DNA of 64,000 bases from Hirundichthys speculiger (GCA_018398805.1 JAGFBZ010000178.1:2105856-2169855), one strand, 5' to 3'. Shown: positions 21,301 to 29,664, counted from the first letter of the stretch. Notes: generated from the letters alone by a model not told the origin. Program-made: numbers and translations.

Positions 21301-24300
21301 ATCAATGCATCTTCCCTCTTGTGGTGTTCCTGTGTATTTACTGACCAGCAGCTATTTGGTTGCTGGTGGAAATAGTCCATTATAGTTGCAGTTTTCTCAT
21401 GGTTCTTCCCAAATGCAGCTTCTCTTTCCAGGGGGCTAGCTTAGGCTAGCTTATCCAGCTAGTCTTGGTTAGCCTTCTTATGTGAGCTTTTCAAATGGAC
21501 TTTAAGACTCGTGGGTATTTTCCCCTTGAGAAGTATTCCACACATTGTAACACCTGCTTCTACGACAATCATTAACACAGTCATAGTCAAAGAAATCTCA
21601 AATAGGACTGTGCCGCTTTCTCCCAACTTTTGCCGCAGCCATCACTGCTGATCACTTTTTTTTTGCAATTGTTGTACGGCGGAGCGAAGTTCATAGATTT
21701 CAAACGTTTATGAGAAAAAAAAATAGAAATACGAAAATGAAGGATGTTCTTGACATTATTATAGTTAATTCTAGTACGTTTTATAAACACATAATACAGT
21801 TTTTTTTTTTTTTAAAACTCGTTATTTTGTTTGTTTTCGTTAACGATAATAACCTTGCTCTGTGCTGATATATACATAAAAATATTCTTACACAGACAAT
21901 TTATATCGGCTATCTGAAAGTCCCAGATAGTTGGTGTCCTCCCCGTAAACGCTCTGGTCGTCTATGGTTTAAAAAGCGAGCAAGCCATTTAAGACGATGC
22001 CTGCTATTTTCTCAGGGGTTCAACTGAGGCCAAATCACGCTTTTTATACAAGAGTTAATTCGAGAGGTAGAGCCGTGTGTGCACGCCCACATGTGACCAG
22101 GTGGACGCACATTGATGCAATTTGGACGCGCTCTTGCACGTGCCGACTTGCGGGTTGCGGGTAGTGGGTGGTCTGACCACCCCCAACCCGTGATCGCAAG
22201 ATACCGAGTTTGCGGAAAGGGCAAAAGACACGCCCATTGCCACACGTACAAAGTGAGTAAGGGAGTCGGGATAACGGAAAGCAGCTTTAGGGAGCGGAAG
22301 ATTGCATTAGTAATTAGCAGAGGTTCCTAAACCCGCAATTTGCAGGTAGCGGCTAGCGGGAAGTGTACGATCGGGACCTATGTCTGGAAAATTTGTACGA
22401 TGAATTTTGAACATATACAACCAAAACGTTCAACTGTTCAACACACTGAGATGAGCAGATGACACTAAGATCCGCACACCAAACCAACAGAAACCAACAA
22501 AATCAAGAATTTCATAAAAAAACAATTTGAATTTCAATTTAAAACATCAACTTTTGCAAAACTTGCAACCTTTTGACATGAAATTATGATTTTGTTGCAA
22601 AATTGCAAATTTTGTATAATTGCAACATTTTGTCCTAAAGTCATAAATTTACAAAGAATTAACAGAAAAAAAATCTGGTAATTTTTTTTACAAAAATTAC
22701 AACTCTGACAAAAATCTAAAACCCTGAATCCTGTGGAATTGTGTGTTTTAGTCATAAAATTACGAATTTTGCTTGTAAAATTAAGACGTTTGCAAAATTG
22801 TGACTTTTTGACATAAAACAGTCTCCTGGCTGCTCTTCTCACCTCAGTTATTCCAGTTTTTTTTCCAACATTTCTTCAGAAATGTTCTAGTCTTGAGCCT
22901 GTGATTATAACTCATAAGTATTTGTACGCTCTCGTTCCCCAGATAAAGTGAAGTGGCGGACTGGATTTGCCTCAAGTTTGACACATTTGCTCTGTCTGCT
23001 TTTTTACGACAGCGGTCACGTGCACTGAGTGAGCTTACGTGGAGACGACTGGACGTAGATTAGCAGAAATTTGACCCGCTATTTTCCCCCCATCCCAAGT
23101 AAAATAATTGGCTGTGGGGTTTTTTGTCACCATGCTCCAGCCTCCAAAAAATTGTAGAAATCGTATCAAATTATTTATTGTTATAGTATAAAATCAATCT
23201 TGATGATGAGGAAAAAATATGAAATGTCTTCGGTTCAAAATGTTTGCAAAAAAATAAAATTCAAAGCCAATGTAATAATTATTGATTTTCTTCTTTTTTT
23301 TTTTTTTCTAATTTGCATTTCCATGTGCTTGCTCTGATCCAGGGTTGTACTCATAGTGCGAATTACGGGGGGGTTTGGGGGGGTTTGACCCCCCCAATTA
23401 CAACTTCAACCCCCCTAAAGAAGGGACAAATTGTCATTTTTGTCATCTTCGACCCCCCTAAAGAAGGGACAAATTGTCATTTTTGTCATCTCTAGAAAAT
23501 GTTGACCCCCCCCAATTGTAATTGTATAATTCGCACTCTGGTTGTACTTATAAAATCTTCCTGTTTTCAAATTACAGCTTTCTCAACTGGTCAAAAGCAT
23601 TTAATTTAAAGAGGATCCTTTGATTTTGATTTAATTTGAATGAAGCAACAGTGGTGTTGGTGGTGAACACTAGTCTCCTCACTGTGAGGAGTTTCCCTGT
23701 TTGAAGTGGAGCCTTTCTGGCCTGAATTTCTTATTGTTCAGTTAATTAGGGACGCTAAATTGAGCAAATTACCCAACAGCACTTGGGGATCACATTAACT
23801 CAATTTCCTCAAGTGTAGTAAGTCACTTTAGATTAGGTCAGACATGGAGCTGTGCCAGTGAACGAGGTGCTGTAGGGGGGCTGACCTGGCGACCTCCGGG
23901 TTTTGTCTAACAGCAAGTAGGAGAGGCTCAGTGTTGATGAGGATGGCCCAGCAGGGGAAACAGGCCAGCAGCAGAATCAGAATCCCTCTCTGAAGAATCA
24001 CACCCACACGCTTCAAGTTACCGCTCCCATATGTCTGCATGAAACAGGTACATACACTCAGCCCGGCGTCAGGAAACACAGAATCACACCAGCTATCAAG
24101 GGTGTGAGTCAGTCAAAGAAAACTAACCTGATACGAAAACTCACTGCATGGTTCTAGATACACAGACCAGGATAACCTGGGAACCCAGCTGCAACACCTG
24201 TGTTTGACTTTGCTAGAAAAATACAGTGAAAGACCAACTGTACCTGCGATATGAGGGTATCACAACTCAACGATAAACCGCTGCCAATGGAAATACCGGT

Positions 24301-26488
24301 GACGTTGACAACCTGCAGATGAAATAAGGACGCATCATTGAGGGTTAAAACATGCACGTTGACAACCACGTAACACCAACGCTGTTATACTGGGATACAA
24401 ACAAGTCTCCTCACCGCAATTGATAACGACACCCCTGCCAGTTCAATCTTTCCCAGGTGACCACAGAACACCATGCTGACAAAACTGATCATAAAGATCA
24501 TGAGCTGGGAGATAACCTGGAGAATTAAAAAAATAACAGTGATCAGTATCAGTGATGAACCTTTTCATGTCAGAGGCAGTAAAGGAAAAAAACAAACATT
24601 CCTTACATGCAGTGAAAATAAAATTCACAAATGTCAAGCTTTTACCTTCATTCCTAAAGGTAAAAGCAATATACAAAGTCATATATAGAGATTAGGGCTG
24701 GGCAAGTTAACGTGTTATTATCGAGTTAACTCATTAATTTATTAACGGCAACATTTATTTTATCACGCGTTAAACGCATGTTGCTCACATGCTTTTGTTT
24801 TGAAAAGTCAGTTACTGGCTGCTGCGAAACCAGAAGACAGTTGACAGGTACAGACATGGAGAACAGTAAAAAATCCATGTATTTTACAGTTCGGGTAGCA
24901 ACTCATGTAGCAATATTAACAATTCTGTCTGAAAAAAAAAAAAAAATTCTGCACTGCAACAAAACTTCTAAAAGCCTTCAAGACTTCAAGAAAAAGACTT
25001 CAAAAAGTCTAAAAACAGGCATTTTTTCGTTTTTTGTGTTAGATTAAAAAATGAAAAACATAATAAAATGTCACTTTTTAATTTTTTTTTAATTTTTGAT
25101 TGACAATTGAAAATGGAAAGAATGATTGATACACAGATTGGTAAAGTTACTGAACTTTAACATGGACATTTTCATTTTAAAGTTCTCCCAGATGGAGGAT
25201 TCAACAGAAACAAGGTTATTTGTAACAACTGACAAGTTGAACTCCCCGTTAAAAGTCTCTGCTGTTACCTCAGAAATTACCTGTTTTAATGTTCTGATTG
25301 TGCTGAGACACAATCATTTTGTTGGATTTTGTTTGTAGCCTTTTTTTTTTAAATTTTTTTTATAAAACCAGGATGACATTAATGCCCTGGCAGTGGCAAT
25401 TAGCTTTATCTTATTTTACATTTTTTAAGATGAGATTTACACTAAATATGTGTTACTGACAAGTGCTGATGTTAAAAGTGTTTGAACAACAAATGTTATG
25501 GTACTTTAGTTCATATGGCAACAGAACATTTAAATAAAAATGCATTTTACACTACTTTTGAATTCATTATTTGATTTTGTGTATACAATGCGATTAATCG
25601 TGATTAATCAGGGAAATAATGCGATTAATCACGATTAAAAATTTTAATCGTTGCCCAGCCCTAATAGAGATATAGACACGAAAAAAAAAAAAAAACTGTG
25701 CCTGTTGTGGGAACCCAAGCTGCTCCCATGTGGTACACATGTGGTCAACATGTGGCATTCACAACAGTCCCTATTAATTATCACTTGACGAAGTTTACAT
25801 GTGCCAAAAATCTGATTTCTGGCAAATGTGTTGCACAGTAACTGCACATAAACCAAGAGGAAAACATTATTTCTTACTACCTTGTAACATATTTAGATGT
25901 ATACTAGTGTCTTGAACAGATATCAGTGGACTGAAAGTGTGACCAGCAATGGGCCAGATGTGAAAGTATGATGTGAATGTCTGAGTTCAAACACATGAGA
26001 ACATAAGAAGCGCCCTTTAGGAACTTCATCAAAGACTCTTTGGTGCTCTGCTGTGTCCCAGTAGTCCTTACCACTGGACCCGCCAGTCTGAAAAGCTGGG
26101 CCAGCTCGTCGCGGTACTCCTGCGGGACGTGGTCTCGTATTCTCTTCAGGCAGGAGCCCCAACCTTCACCGGGGTCCTGGACGCGGGAAGCCCCAGCTTC
26201 ATCCGATTTCACGTCCACTCGCGCTGAAGCGTCCATGCCCGAACCGTCCTCAGCAACCCAGTCCGGACTGGTCTCTGTCACGGTCCTCCTGTCAGCCCGA
26301 GCAGAAGCAGACAAGGTCAGAGAGAGGCGGCTGAAACTTAAGTTGGATGTTGTGCCGGCGGAGGAGGCGGAGGAGGCGGAGGAGGGGCCGGACACGTGCT
26401 GTAAGTTGAGGAGCGTCCTCGCAGCCAACCGCCCCCTGCTGCTGTTTCTGGATGCTCCTGTCATTGGGTGGAGCCGTGATGCGTTCAA
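6059..26488 (-). CDS. slc47a: SLC47A/MATE-family transporter gene, copy A (16 exons, frameshifted)
   Basis: The gene encodes a multidrug and toxin extrusion protein. Vertebrate members exchange protons for organic cations across the plasma membrane of kidney- and liver-type epithelia. Sixteen minus-strand exons with GT-AG boundaries and compatible phases run from 26236 to 6059. Family motifs include [18 protein letters not shown] (exon 2), [20 protein letters not shown] (exon 3), [15 protein letters not shown] (exon 9) and GGVLRG (exon 13). The chosen start at 26236 has G at -3 and +4 and gives 55 residues before the first splice; earlier in-frame ATGs to 26488 are possible. A 1-bp insertion in exon 14 shifts the frame, so the conceptual product is 515 residues ending at the TGA at 6282-6284, instead of about 589. 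Orthology to slc47a1 or slc47a2 cannot be settled here. Confidence 0.92.
6410..6473 (-). CDS. slc47a: MATE copy A exon 15
   Basis: 64 bp. In the ancestral frame it reads ALVRAGVQVKEEKKMVCMEK; after the upstream frameshift it is read out of frame as a Ser/Arg/Glu-rich segment. Copy B's exon is 6 bp shorter (in frame). Acceptor CTGAACAG, donor GTAAGT. Confidence 0.88.
6520..7715. mobile_element. Degenerate DNA-transposon repeat in MATE intron 14 (A side)
   Basis: Ends resemble each other as inverted repeats: CAGCTCCAAAAAACCTGGGAC at the left, and CCCACTTTTTCAGAAATTAG at the right. This is a common teleost DNA repeat of uncertain superfamily. Internal frames are riddled with stops. The same ends lie at 39933 and 41710 in copy B, so it predates the duplication. 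The right end reaches to within about 20 bp of exon 14. Confidence 0.55.
7730..7825 (-). CDS. slc47a: MATE copy A exon 14 with 1-bp frameshift
   Basis: 96 bp against 95 bp in copy [20 protein letters not shown] reads normally, then one extra base at about 7761-7763 (CCAGATTTGC against CCAGTTTGC in B) turns the expected [11 protein letters not shown] into [12 protein letters not shown]. Acceptor TCAACAG, donor GTGGGT. Confidence 0.92.
7931..8063 (-). CDS. slc47a: MATE copy A exon 13
   Basis: 133 bp, residues 403-447. [20 protein letters not shown] is followed by [18 protein letters not shown]. The GGVLRG and YLIGFPIG motifs are diagnostic. Acceptor GCTTAAAG, donor GTAAGA. Confidence 0.95.
8141..8210 (-). 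CDS. slc47a: MATE copy A exon 12
   Basis: 70 bp, residues 379-402, [20 protein letters not shown] then AVA. Asp399 sits at the position of human MATE1 Glu389; copies B and C also have Asp, so the exchange is older than the duplication. Acceptor CTTGCAG, donor GTAAGA. Confidence 0.93.
8240..8900. other. MATE copy A intron 11
   Basis: Non-coding. About 360 bp (roughly 8294-8655) has no counterpart in copy B's intron. The remainder, from the A-run at 8683 to exon 11, aligns with 42344-42580. No element ends were found. Confidence 0.5.
8931..9006 (-). CDS. slc47a: MATE copy A exon 11
   Basis: 76 bp, residues 354-379, [20 protein letters not shown] then FTSDP. Corresponds to human LSCKDHVGYIFTTD. 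Acceptor TTCCCGCAG, donor GTGAGT. Confidence 0.92.
9626..9760 (+). CDS. Small ORF1 of an unclassified retroelement-like unit (44 aa)
   Basis: The ATG lies in ACCATGG, a strong initiation context. The 44-residue product begins MDLVSWSLNAIDQI and contains SCPDGTHAVMFRIHG. I do not recognise the family. Its TGA overlaps the next ATG in the string ATGA (9757-9760), an arrangement that permits termination-reinitiation. A CT-rich leader precedes it from about 9480. Confidence 0.45.
   Translation: MDLVSWSLNAIDQISSTRREGKGEPSCPDGTHAVMFRIHGRNRE
9757..10083 (+). CDS. Small ORF2, membrane-anchored coiled-coil-like protein (108 aa)
   Basis: Starts at the ATGA overlap with ORF1. Residues 16-36 are a single hydrophobic span (FGFMITGFLLFGVSGYLMY), followed by a basic YRKIKRMD. 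From residue 42 there is a heptad-like stretch containing KLDELNRKLDVFQT. This suggests a type of small membrane protein with a helical tail. No homologue is recognised. The unit has a 3' tail with GACAATGAAG and TCTATTCTATG at about 10565-10581, like teleost LINE/SINE tails. It could instead be a captured host fragment. Confidence 0.45.
   Translation: MSCQAPLFNEDTEDVYIFGFMITGFLLFGVSGYLMYRKIKRMDAAIPDLVSVCVSVSRAVSAETGKLDELNRKLDVFQTVNHGQGMIFELIAKMDSNLGKLHAPLTEN
10720..11930 (+). pseudogene. Degenerate protein-coding relic of unknown family (A side)
   Basis: Short plus-strand stretches read like protein in several frames. They include [14 protein letters not shown] (about 11243-11284), [17 protein letters not shown] and [20 protein letters not shown] (11617-11676). 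Another reads [18 protein letters not shown] (about 11790-11844). Frameshifts and stops separate them. The same pieces occur in copy B at 42916-43950. I do not recognise the protein. It is an old, pre-duplication relic. Confidence 0.4.
11979..12630. mobile_element. hAT-type MITE with perfect 8-bp TSD and paralogous empty site
   Basis: 652 bp with ends TAGTGCTGGGCGATAT and ATATTGCCCAGCACTA (inverted repeats). It is flanked on both sides by GTCCAGGC (11971-11978, 12631-12638). Copy B has a single GTCCAGGC at 44023-44030 in otherwise identical sequence. The interior is rich in ATATCG repeats and has no transposase. Confidence 0.9.
12685..12793 (-). CDS. slc47a: MATE copy A exon 10
   Basis: 109 bp, residues 318-354, [20 protein letters not shown] then [16 protein letters not shown]. 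The [12 protein letters not shown] block is nearly invariant in eukaryotic MATEs. Donor GTAAGG; phase 1 fits exon 11. Confidence 0.94.
12883..13064 (-). CDS. slc47a: MATE copy A exon 9 (carries the cation-site glutamates)
   Basis: 182 bp, residues 257-317. [12 protein letters not shown] supplies Glu283 and Glu288, equivalent to human MATE1 Glu273 and Glu278, both reported as important for transport. The position equivalent to Glu300 is Gln310 here (IVYQLAT), while copy B keeps Glu (IVNELAT). Acceptor CCCACAG, donor GTAACT. Confidence 0.95.
13065..13465. other. MATE copy A intron 8, exon-proximal part
   Basis: Aligns with copy B at 44460-44617 until a LINE interrupts B. Non-coding; nothing else is recognised. 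Confidence 0.5.
13466..13832. mobile_element. Tc1/mariner-type MITE (TA-flanked)
   Basis: Starts CAGTCATGGAAAAAATTATT and ends with its inverse complement at 13832, with TA on both sides. Sub-terminal sequence is also inverted, around the GTTCATTTTAATACCTGGTA-type block. About 367 bp, no coding capacity. Confidence 0.8.
14169..15190. mobile_element. Non-autonomous Tc1-like element hosting a TTAA MITE
   Basis: The left end, CAGTGCTTTGCAAAAGTATT preceded by TA, is the classic terminus of a teleost Tc1-like family. Its body resumes after the nested MITE at 14786 with TTAATTCTTTGTAGCGCCAC. The right terminus is not clear, so 15190 is approximate. No intact transposase. Confidence 0.65.
14374..14785. 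mobile_element. TTAA-specific MITE (piggyBac- or Kolobok-type)
   Basis: 412 bp with inverted ends AGGTGGGGTAGGTGTTCTTT and AAAGAACACCTACTCCCACC, plus a terminal T. TTAA lies on both sides (14370-14373, 14786-14789). TTAA duplication narrows it to piggyBac or Kolobok. It sits inside the Tc1-like element, so it is the younger insertion. Confidence 0.85.
15370..15755 (+). mobile_element. Retroelement-like unit with ACAATAAAGGATTC tail
   Basis: A GC-rich, CpG-containing stretch ends at about 15725-15752 with GTGACAATAAAGGATTCTAT, the form of a teleost LINE/SINE 3' end. Copy B's homologous sequence resumes at CTAATAAACCCATGCTTC (about 50791), so this unit is absent from B at that point. Coding content is not recognised. 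Confidence 0.4.
16176..16273 (-). CDS. slc47a: MATE copy A exon 8
   Basis: 98 bp, residues 224-257, [20 protein letters not shown] then [12 protein letters not shown]. Acceptor CTTCAAG, donor GTCAGT. Ends in phase 1, matching exon 9. Confidence 0.94.
16477..16574 (-). CDS. slc47a: MATE copy A exon 7
   Basis: 98 bp, residues 192-224, [19 protein letters not shown] then INYVFLYHLDLGVA. Matches the human QIVTGVAANLVNALANY helix. Acceptor TTTTCACAG, donor GTAAGT. Confidence 0.94.
16801..16845 (-). CDS. slc47a: MATE copy A exon 6
   Basis: 45 bp, phase 0, residues 177-191, [15 protein letters not shown]. Acceptor TCCTTAAG, donor GTACAG. Copy B reads ASFMYQ at the same place. Confidence 0.93.
16880..17658 (-). 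repeat. LTR-like repeat in MATE copy A intron 5
   Basis: Copy B homology stops at about 16926. On the minus strand the segment has a GGGCTATTTAAGAG TATA-like box near 17200. An AATAAAAATAAAC polyadenylation-like stretch follows near 17095, which fits a retroviral-type LTR read right to left. Clear TG/CA ends with a target duplication were not found, so the call is tentative. Confidence 0.4.
17659..18679. mobile_element. hAT-like element with TAGTGATG ends
   Basis: Starts TAGTGATGGTGAG and ends AACATCACTA. Outer 8-bp flanks do not match (CTACAAAC against AAATGTAC). Both ends contain GCCTCG-rich blocks. The outer flanks instead carry about 85 bp of direct repeat (17547-17631 and 18680-18768). 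No transposase. Confidence 0.5.
17989..18083 (-). repeat. tRNA-derived SINE sequence
   Basis: The minus strand reads GTGCCCCTGTAGCGCAGTGG with TTAGGAC following (box A). GATCGCGAGTTTGACTCC lies about 50 bp later (box B). It ends in a GAGCC/GGCTC-type stem. Box spacing and sequence are tRNA-like but the cloverleaf is incomplete. It lies inside the TAGTGATG element. Confidence 0.6.
18770..19225. other. MATE copy A intron 5, unclassified repeats and a palindrome
   Basis: Contains a near-perfect palindrome at 19100-19144 (two 22-nt arms, 1-nt centre). Text near 18880-18960 resembles fragments of retroelement sequence. No gene is recognised. Confidence 0.4.
19225..19570 (-). pseudogene. hAT transposase N-terminal fragment (A side)
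   Basis: The minus-strand frame reads [19 protein letters not shown] and FKTRKYDDVDVALLHCDYGG. This resembles the KRKYDD-type start of the ZBED/FAM200-like hAT transposase family. Copy B has the same fragment at 55937-56150 with a better match ([15 protein letters not shown]). It ends in a stop shortly after, so it is only an N-terminal relic shared by both copies. Confidence 0.5.
19849..19891 (-). CDS. slc47a: MATE copy A exon 5
   Basis: 43 bp micro-exon completing residue 162 and encoding [14 protein letters not shown] (163-176). The acceptor is an unusual CATGAAG with no strong polypyrimidine tract; the donor is GTGAGT. Phase restores exactly, and copy B has an identical exon at 61146-61188. 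Confidence 0.9.
20706..22378. mobile_element. PIF/Harbinger-type non-autonomous element, split by a hAT MITE
   Basis: Ends GGGCCCGATCTTCC and CGATCGGGACC are inverted. The TSD is TAT (20703-20705, 22379-22381), the 3-bp size of Harbinger. The internal AGCGGGTAGCGGGAGGGGCG-like repeats match the 451-bp element at 31475-31925. A hAT MITE lies inside at 21022-21857. Confidence 0.85.
21022..21857. mobile_element. hAT-type MITE nested in the Harbinger element
   Basis: 836 bp starting CAGGGTTATAATCG and ending CGATAATAACCTTG. Flanks are CTCTGCGC (21014-21021) and CTCTGTGC (21858-21865), an 8-bp duplication with one mismatch. The interior is a long run of TTAGTTTT-like repeats at the left. No transposase frame. 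Confidence 0.85.
22400..22860. repeat. AT-rich degenerate repeat, shared with copy B
   Basis: A series of imperfect 20-30 bp units built on AAAATTGCAA, TTTTGACAT and CATAAAATTA. Related text lies at 52270-52420 and 55456-55800 in copy B, on either side of the RTE insertion. No coding content. Confidence 0.5.
23352..23540. mobile_element. Short hAT-type MITE with internal tandem duplication
   Basis: 189 bp with ends CATAGTGCGAATTA and TAATTCGCACTCTG, and perfect 8-bp flanks GTTGTACT (23344-23351, 23541-23548). Inside is a roughly 46-bp unit (CCCCCCTAAAGAAGGGAC and following) repeated twice in tandem. Copy B lacks it: the sequence around 61560 continues directly. Confidence 0.85.
23886..24034 (-). 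CDS. slc47a: MATE copy A exon 4
   Basis: 149 bp, ends in phase 2, residues 113-162. [17 protein letters not shown] is followed by a hydrophobic helix ending [18 protein letters not shown]. Acceptor CATGCAG, donor GTCAGC. The encoded residues are identical in copy B. Confidence 0.95.
24244..24312 (-). CDS. slc47a: MATE copy A exon 3
   Basis: 69 bp, phase 0, residues 90-112, [19 protein letters not shown] then LISQ. Matches the human VTGVSVGFGLSSACDTLISQ block. Acceptor ATCTGCAG, donor GTACAG. Copy B has the same residues. Confidence 0.95.
24415..24516 (-). CDS. slc47a: MATE copy A exon 2
   Basis: 102 bp, phase 0, residues 56-89. It includes [18 protein letters not shown], the hallmark helix 1-2 region of MATE proteins. 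Acceptor TTCTCCAG, donor GTGAGG. Same length and nearly identical to 62403-62504. Confidence 0.95.
24693..25663. mobile_element. hAT-type MITE in MATE copy A intron 1
   Basis: 971 bp, ends TAGGGCTGGGCAA and TTGCCCAGCCCTA, with exact 8-bp flanks ATAGAGAT (24685-24692, 25664-25671). Both sub-termini carry GATTAATCG/CGATTAA repeats typical of a very common teleost hAT family. No transposase. Copy B has related but uninserted sequence at about 62655. Confidence 0.9.
26072..26236 (-). CDS. slc47a: MATE copy A exon 1 (start codon)
   Basis: Residues 1-55, beginning MDASARV and ending QLFRLAGPV, followed by donor GTAAGG. The cytoplasmic N-terminus is acidic and leads into the first helix, as in human MATE1, where the segment ends VLAGPA. 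The open frame extends upstream to 26488 with serine-rich sequence of low conservation, read here as 5' UTR. Copy B's counterpart is not inside the window. Confidence 0.8.
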
Positions 26489-27370
26489 GTGCCCTGTGAA
26501 GCTCAGATTTTTTTACACTGGTTATGTAAAAATTAAAATGAAGCGCATCACGTACCGGACAGCACCCCGTGGTGTCAGAAAGCAGATACGTAGCTCGAGC
26601 CAAACAGTAAATTTTGGACTGTCTTCAAATGAGCTGAATAACACATTTACTTACCTCCAAAGGGATGTGTACATTTGTTTGTTAAAGGCTAACAAAAAAA
26701 AAAAAAAGCTTTTCTCAAGAAAACCATTAGCTTCAGCTCATTTTAGCTTCAGCTCATTGAGAGAAGTTGTAACCAAACACCAACATCTAAACTTCCAGGC
26801 AGCAGACAATACATGTCCCAGAAATAAACATACTTACAGCCTGGTACAAAAACATATTTGGTCTCTATAATTTTTAGATTTTACATTCACAACAGTTATG
26901 TGGGCTTGGTGTCTGGCTATGCTAGCTAACCGTTATTATTTCAGGCAGGGCAGGTTGATCTGTATCAGCAACAAGGCAACTCAAAGTTCCTTACCTAATA
27001 AAGATAAAAACAAAAACATACAAAAAAAAAACTATACAGTACAGTGGGGTAATTATTAATTAATTAAGAGGGGGAAAGTTGGGTTAGAGTTACAGCACAG
27101 TATTGAAACTGAAATGGTTCAAAGTTCAAAACTTAAAGTGGTTTAGAAAATTAAATCGAAAGGCAGCTATAAACCTCGATTTAGGAGAATTGGGAGTTTC
27201 AGCATTCCAACAGATTTCTGGGAGTTTGTTCCAGATGTCTGGAGTATTTTAAAAACAAACAAACAAACAAAACATCTCTTAATTCTCGAGTTGGTAGCAT
27301 TTTAGCTACTTAGCGCTTAGCACATTATTGACTTATGAGCCATGAATAAACACCAGAACCCCTTCATAGT

Positions 27371-27404
<34 letters not shown>

Positions 27405-28193
27405 AAATGGGGCTCATTCATGAAATGTGAGCAGATTTGTGTGAACTTTTCCGAACTTTTCATTCAAACAAACAAGACCTGTTCCTGCTTGGTCCACATG
27501 GAGAGGTAGTTTACACACACTCCAGTAGCCACATTTGAAATGACCATGTCTGGGCAGATTTGATCAAAATGAATGTAATCTAATATAAAGTGTACATTGT
27601 AATGTAATCTCGTAAAACACCGTCCAGTCGCTGCGGGCGACCCAACCACAGTCATTGGACCTTTGGCTCGTCCTCCAAACTCTCTTTCAGTCATTTATAC
27701 TCATGTTATATATTACCCAGGTTTACCACGACAAAGTTCCCCAGTGTGAGTTAAGCCTCTCAGGCTCTTTTTTTTCAAGCTCATAAAGTGTTAAGATCTC
27801 CTCAACTGAAACAACCTTTTCTCCAGTTTTATTTTGTTCTAACAACAAAGGCTCAGACATTAAAGTTTCTCTAAAGTCTAACAGTAAAATAAACAAATAA
27901 AAAAACTGGTATTAACTGATTGAGTAATTCAAAACATGTATTGAACATTTAAAAGATATGATGGTGCTGAAAATGAAAGAGACTTCTGCAAATAATTTTT
28001 GTATTTAATTTAGAGTAAAAAAGACAGTCTGACTGTTTGACAATTTAGAGACATTTACAGTTTACAAGAGTACACTGCTGCACGATATTACTAAAATGTC
28101 AAATGACTCCATTCCATTTGAAGAAAAGGGATAGTGTACAGTATATTAAATGTACAGTAAAGCAATGTCCATGTCATTTAAATGCAGATACAT
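26489..28193. other. Upstream region of MATE copy A
   Basis: The promoter of copy A should lie here, but no TATA box or clear CpG island was identified. A long T-run lies at about 27371-27399, and AGTTTGTTCCAGATGTCTGG at 27220-27239 resembles a fragment common in teleost LINEs. No other gene is recognised. Confidence 0.4.
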
Positions 28194-28937
28194 TGTGAGA
28201 GACCGAACAGGCTGGCAAAAAAAAAGGAACAATAGGAAATATAAAAAAATAAAGGATTTTATTTATCCAATTTAACAGAAATCAAATGTAAACAAATGAA
28301 AATAAGTGAGCTCAGAAAAGAGGTCAACTAAATCAGACTAAATTTAGGCTTTTTAACAAATAACCAAAATCAACTGACCTGACTCACAACACACAAGAGG
28401 GCTACATATATAATGGCTGATCAGACCATTGACACGCACACACGGGGTTGACAGACAATACAATCAAACTAAGGTATTTACAAAACCCAAACAAACCAAT
28501 ATTCAATTATACAAAAGAAATCATTAACCAAAATAACTATAACATAAACCTAAACCAAAACTATTTATCCAAGCTAGTAACTCAAAGGTTTACATCTCCC
28601 CCTCCATGTACTCCTCCATGGAGTATTAAACATGGTCTTATCCACGTGGCTGCATCTGGTCTTGATTTGAATTTCTGTCCTCAGGCCCCAGAGACTCCAG
28701 CCACAGCAACGCCACAGAACTGGTAACTCAAAGAAACACCAATCAACTGAACAAACATAAACCAAATTGACTGAAAAAAGTTAACATGCACTACAGATAA
28801 AACTCAAGTACAATCAAAATAAAATGAAAACTGTTGTGGATAATTATTAAATAATAGGAAATACCTGTAACAAAATGTATTAAGTAAAATGTTACCAACA
28901 CATCCTGTGATGTGTGGCAGCAAGTGCAGCCATCACA
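28194..28937. mobile_element. Solo LTR (same family as 37271-37880)
   Basis: Begins TGTGAGAGACCGAAC and ends GCAGCCATCACA, giving TGTGA/TCACA termini. It aligns along its whole length with the 610-bp copy at 37271-37880. Its flanks no longer show an exact 5-bp duplication, and it has about 130 bp extra. No internal retroelement genes adjoin it. Confidence 0.7.
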
Positions 28938-28960
28938 AGCATGTATGCATGTATGTATAT

Positions 28961-29656
28961 TAGGGGTGCAACGCTTCAGGTGGCTCACGGTACGGTCCGT
29001 ACCGCGGTTTTTGTGTCACAGGTTTCGGTACGGATTCGGTACAGTTTCAGACCACCCGCTACCCTAAACAAGCGATCGCAAGATAAACGAGTTTGCATAA
29101 AGCGCAACTCGCATGTCGGGCGCATAAAAGAGCGCGTTCAAATGGAATAAATGTGCAGCTGTGGCATGATCTCATTCAGATGTTTGCTGTGGAGGAAACC
29201 AAGGAGATCTTTGTCTCTGGTGTCAAGCTGGAAAAGGTTGGATGTGGGAATTTATTTCCGTTATGTCTGAAACTGTTGGTGGTCGAGGAGGGACAGGAAC
29301 ATTAATTGTTTGTGATCTTTAAATGCGCATCCAATTTTTCGTTCTGCAGTATTTTAAAAAGCACATCAGCTGCACCAAGACGCACAACTGGTAACAACTG
29401 GATCTTACGCAGGTAAGATCCAGGTTTAGGGAGGTGGAAGATTGCATTCTGTTAACGGTTAACTGTTTTCATTCCATCGCCGGTGTGCACATTGACATGC
29501 AGTGGCAGGCATGTTGCCTAAAAGGCACGCACGCTCACGTGCAAGTCCAATGCAAAGTTATTGGAACATAAATACCGCGGGACATAAAAGCGTCCCGTGT
29601 CCCGTGCAGGTCGTTCTGAACCGTACCGTATTTTACCAAGTACCGTTGCATCCCTA
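28961..29656. mobile_element. hAT-type MITE, 8-bp TSD ATGTATAT
   Basis: 696 bp; ends TAGGGGTGCAACG and GTTGCATCCCTA; ATGTATAT on both sides (28953-28960, 29657-29664). Sub-terminal blocks are GGTACGGTCCGTACCG and CGTACCGTATTTTACC. The centre holds sequence related to the Harbinger family seen at 31475 (GATCGCAAGATA, GAGTTTGC). Confidence 0.88.
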
Positions 29657-29664
29657 ATGTATAT

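Noticed and set aside
26040..26870. 276-codon plus-strand open frame
   Set aside because: It is the antisense of MATE copy A exon 1 and its upstream sequence. The minus strand has family homology, a donor site and correct phase; the plus-strand product has no recognisable domain.
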